A DNA stretch of 64,000 nucleotides from Klebsormidium nitens. Its lineage: Eukaryota; Streptophyta; Klebsormidiophyceae; Klebsormidiales; Klebsormidiaceae. The stretch is from the NCBI GenBank assembly GCA_000708835.1, contig DF237117.1, positions 62,001 to 126,000 of the forward strand, written 5' to 3'. Made by a program: the position numbers and the translations under genes. Of this stretch, positions 1 to 10,900 are shown in pieces; position 1 is the first letter of the stretch; each line of letters starts with the position of its first letter. Under the pieces are notes generated by a model. It did no database searches and had not been told where the DNA came from. It saw nothing but the letters and a program-made list of their open reading frames with translations.

Positions 1-3000
1 TCGAGTTCGATCAGTTTGCTCTCGTCTTGGCAAGCCCGGCTTGTTAATTGAGAAGCAAAGAGCTCCATCAGCCGATCCAATTCAAGGCTTTCACACCCCT
101 TCTAGCGCCGTTGTGTGTTTTGCAGCATGGGTTCCGAAAAGAACTCTTACTGCGAAAAGAAAGACGTACCCTGACTCTTCGTATCCGTTTGCCCCTACTG
201 TCTCTTCGAAGTAGGGTTTGATCTTTTTTTAGATGATTCTCAAGAAGAGTTTTGAACGGATATCCAGGCTCTCCATAAGAAGCTTCTTTTTCAAGATGCT
301 TCTCTCAACTTTGAGCTTTCCGCCGTATTCACCGCTTTATGCTCTTGCTCCCTTCATCGCCCCTCATCACTCATCTCAATCAAAATTTTGTCTCGTGTCG
401 GGACAGGAAGCAAACCCTCCGTCAAACGGTCCCATTCGACCGGGGAAGTGAGGACGCCAGAATGAAGCTCTGAGGCAATCCACCGGGGAAGAAGCAGAAA
501 CGACGTCGAGGTCAGCAGATTCTCATACCAGGTCATAGCTTGCAGTCACCGGGATCCGATGGCTTTTCTACGCCAGGCGAGGACGTACAGGGGAAAAGCG
601 CACGAACAGTGCGAGATTAGCTACTCTTTTGCCGAGTCACAAAATCGGGCTCAGAAGAGCATGGGCGAGTCATTTTCACTTGGAGAACGTGCGGCCGCTT
701 TTCGATGCAACGAGCCCCCTTCAGTAACTTCGGTTCCTACGTTTCGTGGAGTCTCCTCTGTAACAGCCGAGCCTACAAGCAATAGTCCTGTCCAAATGCA
801 TCTTATAGTACAATAGACCGGTAGCTGTGAGCACTCACAACTTCAAGTCGCTCTACCGGGGGGTGGCCAAGCTGACGTCAGCTACGCCGAATCGCTGAGA
901 ATCTCTGGGCCCTGCTCGCGCGCGCTTTACAGGCTCGCGGCCAATTACCATCAGACAATTTCACACCTCGTAGTGCACCGCCTCCGGAACCCGAAGTGAC
1001 TCCACCTACAGGAAGGTGTAAACGTGCACCAGTGTGTCGTCTCTCTTCGCTGTTATGATATGCTCTCGATGTAACTTTCTTAGCTCGAACGCTTTGGTCG
1101 AGCATTACTGCAAAATGCGCTTTCAGTTGACGCTCTCCCAAAAATGCGAAGCGTATATTTGGCACCATCAGGCCTTTAGCTCGTCGAATGGAGACGAAAT
1201 GTCGAGCTTGCAGTCTGGCCCTGTAATCTGGTTGTTGCCTGACGTCACCTTGAATGAAACTAGTTGAAGAAGGTCATCAAATTGAGTCTGCCGGGCTTAT
1301 CAAAGTCTCTGGCTTCTCTGCTTACAAACTCACTCATCGCAAACTCTCATCAATAATTGCTCTGGCACCAATCTTTGAACCAAGCGAACAATGATGAACT
1401 AGACACAGAACCAATTTCGACAGCTGGCTTCTCACAACTACTGTAAGTATTGATATTCTTCGGAAACGAAAAGATTCGAGGCGACATCAGTTGCTGAATG
1501 GCCCACTCTGATTGTCAAATTTCCAACATACTGCTTTACGTCTTATGTGTGAATCTGACTGGGAATGGGCTGCAGGAGAGGAATAACGGCATCGCTTATG
1601 ACATTGACTCAGTGCAATTCTGATACTTCAATGGCCAGCCGCTGTATTGTGGCACAGGAGGCTTCTGTGTTGCATTTTAATAAAATGTGCTGATTCGTTT
1701 CACCTTTGCACCAGTGCACTGGGCGGTAGTGCTCGATGCCCTGTGATCGGCCCAGTGAAATATGCTCAGTGTGCTCATCAGTCTAGCCACTGTACCCTAG
1801 CTAGCTTAACAGCAGCCTGGCCCATGGGCCGACACTTACTTCGTGTAGCTAGCAAATATGATCAAAGAAGTCTTGAGTAGTGAAGATTAGCGACCTGGTG
1901 TTGATGGTGTTGCGCGTTGCATAAAGCAGTAGGAACCCAGCAGTATTCTTCTACAAGCCTTCAAAGGCTTGAAAGATTCAGACTTCCCTAGTGTAATTGG
2001 GCATCTACGTTGCAGACGTTGGAACGTCGTGGTCTTTCTTCGTGTGGCACAGCCAGCCTATTATTACTGTAGTTAGGCCGCTAGCTGGTGCGCCGGCGCC
2101 CGGGGGAGCCTCAAGGCTGGGCTGCTTGGGTAGCTCGCCGCCCGGGTTGTATTACGGTGCGTCTGACCACATGGATGATTGGCATCATCATTGCGGATAC
2201 GGAAAACAGATTCTCGGCCGCTGCTCGCTTCGGAAGGGAGGCTTCATGGACCATCTTCACCGTTCGCGGATGACCATCGACGGTTTCAAACCGCGGGCCT
2301 GCTGGGCACTTTGAAAAGCGCCCGATCACGTGGACCACATGGTAGAATCGGAAGTCGCCGGGACGCCGCATCTCAAGCTGAAGCTTTATTCTCGAAACCA
2401 GCCTGCCCAAATTTTAGACCAGTGGCAGAAGAATACGTGCCTCGGTCAGGCGGAAATTGGGGGCATCCCTAGCCCAGTTCTTGAGTATATTTTCTGTCTT
2501 TTCCTGCCCTTCTCGAACCTCAAAATCACGAGCTGTCCTAACGCGTTTCTAGATCTTCATGGCGGGCGTAGCACTGCAGAAGCGCCACCAAGACCGTGAC
2601 TGCATGGCTTCTGTAGTCCTAGGCCAAGTCAATGTTGCACGCCTGTTATTTCAGGAGATGGGGCCGCCCCCATGCAGCCTTCAAACTCCTAGATTCCTGG
2701 TGAAATATCTCCGACTCCTTGTGCAAGGGTTTCTCCGTCACGACGGGTGGAAGACGCCTGCAAATATTGGTTACACTTTGGTTGGCGCAATCCTGCGACA
2801 ACAGGAAATCCTCATTTCAGGGCCACCCATCCAAAGTTTGGGCGATCGGCCACTTGAAGAAGATGCAGAAGCTGATTGGGCTAAAACAAGAAGCAGCCTG
2901 GTGGTACTGATCTTATAGAGAAGCTCGCAGGATCCGCAGAATACTCTCAGGTCCAATGACACGATCTCCATATTGTATCATAGTTGGCCTCAGCAGCCGA

Positions 3001-4130
3001 AAGAAACAAAACAAAGCGTCAATTGTCACCTGAGAAACCTGTTCAGTCAGGTTTGCAGCAGCTCTAGAACCTTGTGATTGCGCCAGCTTTGAACGTGTTG
3101 GGATTGTTGTGCTGAAGCCCGGTGATTGAGTGTCCGTCATCTAAGTTGCCTTCTCAAATTAAGGCAGCTGTTTTCTGCGAAGTGGCAGCGCCCCTGGATC
3201 AAAGTGTGGTGGCAATACAGGGGGTTCGTACCCCTCCAACTTGGGAGCCACTCCGCCTGCCAGACTCAGTAATTGAGCTCGGGTGAGGTTCAGGTTTCAA
3301 ACCTATCAAACTCGATTAATCTGCTTACATTCATCAGATGCAATAAGCAGGTGCCCATCAAAATCTTAATATGCTCAAGGCCGCTGTTTCACCATGATGC
3401 TGACAATTCTGGGTCGCGCGCACAAGATAAGCACACTCTGGAATATTCTGTTCTAATCCGGAGTTGCCGTTTTACTTCAAAAGTCACATGGGCTCTGGTC
3501 TCACTTTTGCCTCTTCCTGTGGGGCCCCTTGAGAAGCTGACCGACAATTGAGGTTGCCCTGTGAAGAAATTTGGATTTATGTTTTGGATTGTCCTCTGGA
3601 TCAGCCTCCTCCAAAGTAAGGACCAAAAAAATCTGCATCTATCTTTTGGACTCTCTTTTGGAGCAAGCCTCCTCCAATGTGCCTCATTTTCACCACCTTT
3701 CTGAAAGCTAGGATGGAAATGCACTGCCATTTTACAAAACTCATAACTGATCTAATGCAGCACAAAATAAGCTTTCCAAATTCTGTCACCTGCTTTGACA
3801 TCTGAGGCAGTGACATTCGCAGCTGCGCCTGACACCAAAGGAGACAGTCAATTGCAGTAGGAGGCTGGGTCCTGGTCTGGACTTTTACCGGTCACCTTCT
3901 TTTGCCCCCTAGGCATTCTTAAGGTCAGTCTCACCCTCTCACACCCCTTTCCCCCTTGGATATAGACGAGCTACTTACATGTTATGTGGAGGAATCAAAG
4001 TAGTGAGCACCCAAGACTGGTGCCAGCACAATTAAAGCTTGGTGGCTTTCTTCGATCACACTGAGAATGATGAGATTGAAGAAGTATTCTCGTTTGTTGA
4101 TTGAAGTATGTGCCCCTTGCTGATGCGGGC
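1..4130. other. Left-edge region without a recognisable gene
   Basis: No open reading frame here resembles a known family, and the longest ones are short with no coherent exon chain. A GC-rich patch at about 2085-2360 carries overlapping frames on both strands (about 100 codons on the minus strand) but no domain I recognise. A short local duplication of a CCTCC-rich segment lies at about 3600-3690. The stretch may be intergenic or contain unrecognised exons of a lineage-specific gene. I see nothing firm. Confidence 0.4.
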
Positions 4131-4139
4131 AACTTTTAC

Positions 4140-4987
4140 CTTGTCACTACCATGAGCCCCATTCAAAAGTGGCGCCAGTCGCAGCCACAATTGACCCCGA
4201 GTAACCGGCAGAAGTAGGAGACCCGATTCCAACCATATCCCCAGTCTACCGCTAATCCATCTTGTGTAGCTTTCTCCTAATTGGTGACAGCGTTATGCCA
4301 AGCGATGCGAAACGGCGCCGGTCACAGATGGATCTGGGCCCTTCGCTTATTACAACAAGGAAAGCAACACCTAGTATTTCTCAGAATTAGAAGACCGACA
4401 CGGAACGAGTACCTACCTCCCAGCTCATCACCAACCCAGCTTGTGCGCTTTTCTTCTTCTGATAGATGACAGCTTTTGCCAAGCGGTTCACATTGGCGCC
4501 TGTCACGAACGGGAAAGTGGACCCGCCTCTGAACATCAACGAGAATAAAAGCTGACTTTTCGGAAGAAGAGAGAACCTGGTTCGAACAATTCCAACCCAC
4601 CACTACCCCATCTCGTGATTGTCTCTCTTAATAGGTCCAGCTAAGCAAGTTAAATTGCGCCGGCCAGAGACAGCCCTCCCATAGACTACAACGAGGACAT
4701 TAACAACTGAGTTCCCAGCGGAAGATAGAAACCGGTTTGAACACCTCCAACCCATCACTAACCCATCTCGAAGCTAGTTTTTCGATAGGTGAAAGCTAAG
4801 AAATGGCGCGCGCTGCGGACGAAGAAGTAGGCCCGCCTCTGAACTACAGCGAGGATAATAACACCGAGCATGTCCCAAAAAGAGGATCCCCGATCCGAAT
4901 GAATTCTCGTGTCCCAGCCCACCGGGAACCCATCTCAAACAGAATTTCCTCCTCACAGGTGTCAGCTTTTGCTGAGCAGTATTCGAC
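4140..4987 (+). repeat. Tandem decayed copies of the CLC leader plus first-exon start
   Basis: The 5' leader and first 60-100 nt of CLC exon 1 recur upstream of the true start. Start-codon-equivalent positions are about 4169, 4312, 4492, 4654, 4803 and then the real ATG at 4988, giving spacings of about 143, 180, 162, 149 and 185 nt. Copies share a TGxCAGCTTTTGCC-like leader, a GGCGCC block after the start position and an AACTACAACGAGGA-like block. Only the 4803 copy still has an ATG, and its frame diverges after about 25 codons. Because the array crosses a translation start rather than an intron acceptor, splicing alone does not explain its tolerance. Confidence 0.8.
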
Positions 4988-7900
4988 ATGGCGCCTGCTG
5001 CCGACGAAGAATTGGGTCCTCCTCTGAACTACAACGAGGATAACGACACCGAGTATCCGGCGGACGCTGACGACATGGGCCGAACGGAACCGCTGCTGAA
5101 GCTCCACGGCACGCAGGAGCACCCACGCATGCTCTCGTCATGGCGGGACATGTTTGGGGAGTGAGTTTCATCAATATTCAAGTCGACAGTTCTGGATGTT
5201 CAGAGGCTTGTTGAAGACTTTGGAGTTGTAAGATACTAGTATCGAAGCCTAGGATTCTGGCCGCTGCTCTCATATTTAGGCCCCGCAAAACTACACCATC
5301 AATCTGTCTGATCGGCTGGCCGCAAGTTCTGCGGATGTGGCCCGTACTGGCGATTATATCTCTGGGTCCCGGAAATCTCAGGCATGAAAGTCAGCAGAAA
5401 CAGTGCTGACGACGTGATTGTCAAGACCCATATAAGTAAAGGGGCCAGTGGCCACTTGTAAACGGGCACAGATGAGTGCATCTCGAGCGGCATATAAAAC
5501 GGCTCATCCCTGTCTGACGGCGCTTCTTGACTGCTAGCAGAATTAGGCTAGCGAGAACGATGACATCATTTTAAGCCCGAACCTTCATTCTGTGGTATTC
5601 ACAAGTTTGACGTCGGTGCCTTAAAGGATTCATTCCTTTGCACAAAAACCACATTCGCTGTCCAAAAGCAGGAGCCGAGAAGAGATGCGAGAAACGAGTG
5701 GTCAACCCGAAATGAAGTGCAACCCACTCGACGTTAAAGTGATCAGCACGTTCCATGAACGTTCACGGACATAACCTCTTTTATCGAACGCAAGAAAGAT
5801 AGAGAAGCTAAGGGAATGAGTAAGGTAACCGCTCTAGGACGGGTAGGGTCGGTCTGGGGATCTGATAAAGGTGGAAAGGGGTGCGGAGCGGGCACATATT
5901 CTTAGTTTAGGGTTCCAGCGTCAGTTGCAGCTTAATCGTATCCTAGCTTGTTATTGCTTTCGTTGAGCCTCAAAACAACGTCCTTTTGCAGGGGCGACTC
6001 CCACACTTCCAAGGTTGCGGCGGGCATCGTGGTGGGCGCTGTGAACGCCATGGTGGCTACGCTGTTCTATTTCCTTCTGGAGGGATCCCTCTTCACCGTC
6101 TGGGAGTGGATCCCTGAGCACATATGGGCGCCTCTTGTTGGGGACCACTTTTGGTTGCGACACGCTTACACGGTCCTGGTGCCAACAGGTAAGTATCGAA
6201 TCGAACGAGTCAGGTTCAGCCAAAAGCTACACGCCAGACTCGCTTTTTCGACTTTTGACGTCCGGAACCACTGGAGGCATTCCCCTGTGGCTGGTTGATG
6301 ACCTGCCGAGAGGTTTCATAACCGCAAATCTTAACGTTGCAACAACACAGTATGCCCCAATGCTTTAGCGACTGGCTATGAGCCTACATTATACGATTGT
6401 TTATCCTTCACGCTGAGAACAGCCCTTACCAATTCAACTCTCACAAGTCACTCATGATCTCCTCTGCGAAAGTTTCGCGTTCTTTCTGATCACCAGTCGA
6501 ACTATGTCGTCTTTGTCCTGTTGGCATGCAATAGAAACCGGCTCGGATCGCTGAGAAGCTCTAGTTTCTAAGCTCTGAGATGCAAGCCTCCGACAAATTC
6601 TCGGGCACTTCCCGTTTTCTGCTTCGAAGACGTTCGAGCGCCGATTCGTCGTGTCAGTTCGCCGTCCCATCTCGACGTTCGCAAGAAAAAGCAGTCTTTC
6701 CCTTTTGGCTTCCTTCTCGCGCATTTTGGACACTTTGACCGGAGTCCGAGAGAAAAACGTTCACTCTGTATCTCGTGCAGTCCGCGATCTTGACGTGGGG
6801 CTCTCGCTGCTATATTCGCCGCGCCAATCCGTCGTAGCAGTCCGCCGTCGTTCGGTCAAACTCTCGCAAGAAAGCCATTTCCCCCTCTGCTCTTCCTATC
6901 GCACCAAGCAACTTCAACCAGATTAATCTCAAAGCAACCGTTTACTCTATTTCTTCCAGACCTGGGTCTCGGCGCGGGGCTCTATCTGCTATTCGTAGGC
7001 TATCCCTGTGCGTCAGTCCGCCGTCTTCCATTTATAGTCTCACCAGAACTCTAAATTTCTCTGCCCTTCCCTTCCAACCAAACTTTGAAAGCAAGTGACC
7101 ACTCCTGTGTATTTTACAGTCCTGGGTCTCGGCGTGGGGCTCTCGTTGCTTGACGTGGGCTGACCATCATAACAGCTCGCAGCTTTTTGCCATCCTTTAC
7201 TTCGAATTGCCAGAAAACAGATTCCTGTCTGCTCTCATGCCCTGGGCTGCCCTTCCCCCCCCCCTAAGGGAGGGAATGCAACTAAAGTTGAAAAAGAGCC
7301 CCAACCACTCCCTTGATTCCTGCAGTCCTCGGTTTGGGCGTGGGCCTCTCTTGGCTCAATTCGAAGCTCAAATCCTTCAGATCATTCTGCTCCGTCATCA
7401 CAATCTCGCAGAAACGGATCCTTTTCCCCTCTGCTCTTCTGTTCCACGACTTGCTCGTCCAGACTTCACACTGAGGTCGAACCCATGTTCTGTATTTTAC
7501 AGTTCTCGGTCTCGGCGTGGGGCTCTCTCTGCTTTACGTCGGCTATCCGGGCGACCTCCCGTTCATGGTCTACTGCGTGCATCACGGCGGGCAGATCCCC
7601 CTCAAGCACTTTGTCCCCATGCTAGTTTGCGCGAGCGTTTCGATCACCGGAGGGGGGAGCCTAGGGCCGGAAGCGCCTATTGTCCTCATGTGTGGCTGGT
7701 AAGCACACTGTATTTCCCTTCTTGCTGCCCAAAGTGATCCAATCAGATTCCAGTACAGCGGTGGCTTGATTTTATGATGGTCGAAAAGGGTGCGAAGAAA
7801 GGCCGGACCGTCGTGTTCTGAACGGATACATCCTTCTTCTTCGTTTTCTCGATCGGTGCACTCTTCATCACTCCCACAATATTTAATGTACAATCGAGTC

Positions 7901-10900
7901 ATGGCCGTTTGAGTTTCAAAAGTCAAATCCCGCTCTTAGGGTCTTCCAAGCTTCACGGTAGGTAGAGAACTGAAAAGTCGAGCAGTGGCTCGCCCCCGCT
8001 TTGGCCCGCATCTTGCTCGCCCTATTGGCAATGGAAGTGACGAGGCAAGTTAATAGAGCCAACAGCGTTCGCTCGAGGTCCGGGCACTGCGTAATCTCAT
8101 ATGATTTTGCAAGCATTGCAAAAGTTCTTGCGTACGTCCGTGTTCGCCTAGCTGGCCAAAGGCTGATGGCTTGCACCGTGGTACGGTCTTTGAAAAGGTC
8201 CGAGACCCTAGCCTTAGCAGGAAAGTTTTAAACATCTGAGAAATGCTTCCTCCCGTGCGACCATACACCTTCGCTCCACTTCCTTTTTCATTCTCAGCAA
8301 AAAGGGCTCGTGCAACACCTAGCGTGACGAGAACAGAAAACAGATAAAGAAGGACAAAAGGTAAGCAACTGTCAAAGTGACACCACCTCGCAGCTTAAGT
8401 TTGGGCAGTTTCGTCAGTCTCTGGGCGAGCCACAAGGGCACGGAATTTGCGCCATGACGCTCGTAGGCATCGCTTTTTGGGAATACGTACACGCTCAAAC
8501 GCCCACAAACAAAACATCTGAAGACCCCAAAAGTTCTAACCCCATCCTTGAATATGCAGCATGGGCCGTCTGGTAGGCCGGTGGCTGGGTCACGAGGGCA
8601 AGATGGTGCGCGCTGAAAGGCTGACGGCATACGCGTTCGAGAAAATCTGAAACCATGGATTTTCTGTTTCAACTTTTTGAAAGGATTGAAATGCTCCTCG
8701 CAGTGTGGGAGGCCTCGTTGGACAATGGCTCGGCCACAAGGACAAACCGATGCGCACTACCACGCTCATGAGATCTAGCGTTCGCCAAAACCTGAAACCT
8801 GAATTGAGAATCATGATTAATAACTAGCTAAGATGCTCCGCGCAGCAGGGGCGGTTTGGTAGGTCAGTGGCTCCGCCACAAAGGCAAGACGATGCGCACG
8901 ACTACGCTCATGGGCATACCTTTCGCAGAGTTGACAGCCCAACGTTTCAAAGAATAGAACTCTGAGATTGTTTGAACTGCTCCTTGCAGTGTGGGCGGTT
9001 TGGTGGGTCAGTGGCTGGGCCACAAAGGCAAAATGATGCGCACGACGACGCTCATGGGAATGGCGTGCGGTTTCGCGGCCTTCTTCGGGGCGCCGCTTGG
9101 GGGCTCCATGTTTGCGCTGGAGGTGCTTCACCGAGTCGGTATGGAGTACTTCGAGAGCGCGACATATGCTGTGCTCGCGGGAACGCTGTGCTGGTGAGCC
9201 GCCTGCCTTCATAAAGCCTAACAAGATGAAACAGCAAAAGGTAGACTCGTGCTGAGGAGTTGTGTCAGCACACGAGTCTGCTTGAGATTGCGGTTCGAGA
9301 GGTCCGTCCTGGTTTCCTGTCTTCGATCGTTAATCAAGAGAAGGTTGGGGACGTTATGTTCAGTCGGCGCTGGCAGGGGATATGACCAAAAAGGGTTGAT
9401 GCATCGATAAAGCTTTGAGCGCAAGAGTGGAAAGCTTCGAGCGATGATTGCTTCTTGCTTGAGCCGCTCGCGGGTATCAATGTTACGCGGCGTGCTTCAC
9501 ACGATCCGAACCAATAAGGAACGCAGAACGCGTGCGAAGAGACAAGTCTGTCGGAAGCTGCGATAGCTGTTTCGAAACTCTGGAACGCCCGCTCTCCTTC
9601 TAGTGCCGTAGGAACCCTGATCCTCTGAAGCTTCAAAGCCTCCCCTCTTCGGAAACCCTGACAGCTTCGGAGTTTCAGCATCTCAACGCCCAAAGTACTG
9701 AATCCGGATCTCCGACTCTTGAGCCCCGTCCCTGCAGTATCATGTACCATTGGACGGGCATGGCAATGGGCAAGACTTGGATACTCCCGACGGCTGTGGG
9801 CCAATCCAATGTGCAAAACCCTTTGACTTTATCGCGTCAAACCCCCAACTCCAAATTGCCAATCTGAATGTCTCGCAGCATTACGTACCACTTTTTGACG
9901 GGCATGTCAACGGGTATCATCTGAAACCACCCCACCGAGGGCACGAAATATGTTCGTACTTCCTGGACCCCTAAAGTTTGAGAACCTCAGAAGTTCCTTG
10001 GTTTTTTGCAGCATTATGTACCATTCACTGACGGGCATGGCAATGGGCAACATTTGGAACTTCCCGACGGATCTCGGTCAACCCAGCATCCACAACCTCA
10101 TGGTCGGAGTCGCGCTCGGCTTCGTTGGAGCCGCCACGTCATACGTCTTCCTCAAGGCACGTGCCTCTAATCAATGTTACCTAGCCTCGGTTAAGCATGG
10201 GTTAGGTTATTCGAATTGTAATGGATGGATTTCTGCCCTGTTCCTAGATGTCGGCAAGCTTGGGTTGACTCAATTCTGCAGATTAACAAAGATCGGGTGC
10301 ACGTTGATGAGCGTAATCAAGGGCAGTGCTGCTTTCGCTTCCCTTTGCGCCTCGGGATTCGAGACAAATCTTGGATCAGCGTGCTTGGTTTGCTGGAGAG
10401 ATTTCCCTTTCTTGCGTTGCACAAGTCCTGCCGTTGCTAAGTTTTCTTCTCCAAGCCATGCTTGCGTTCCCTTATACACGTCTACAATCTGCCGTCAAAG
10501 TCGTCTCTGTGTGAAACTACTTGAGAACCAATGATCTCATTGTCGCTCCAAAGAAGGCGACAATTGTTCTCCTGTTTCATGTTACTTTCCTTGTCCAAGT
10601 CCACACAGATCCACACGGTATATGGCCACGTACTCGTGGCGAGCAGTCCTTTTGGAAAGCTCCAACCTTTCGAAGTCTCTGAGGCGCTTCAATCGGGCTC
10701 CCCCTTACCAAGACTTTCTTCGTATTCTTTGTACTTAGAGAATACTCTTCTCCTATTCATGTGCTTCATCTTCGCAACCCCACATTCTTCTCGCCCTCAC
10801 TCCCTTCTCTTTCCGCCCATGTAAGCGGATCATTTCTTCCTGTCCCTAACTTTCTGACTCTGCGACCATTGCAGGTGCACAAAGTGCTGGGCCACGTGTT

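Noticed and set aside
3190-3250. tRNA-like T-arm (GGGGGTTCGTACCCCTC)
   Set aside because: No matching acceptor, D-arm and anticodon arm could be folded at the right distances.
4803-5027. ORF at 4803 as an independent small gene or as the true CLC start
   Set aside because: It is the nearest decayed copy of the CLC exon 1 start. Its frame leaves the CLC frame after about 25 codons and does not reach exon 2 in phase.
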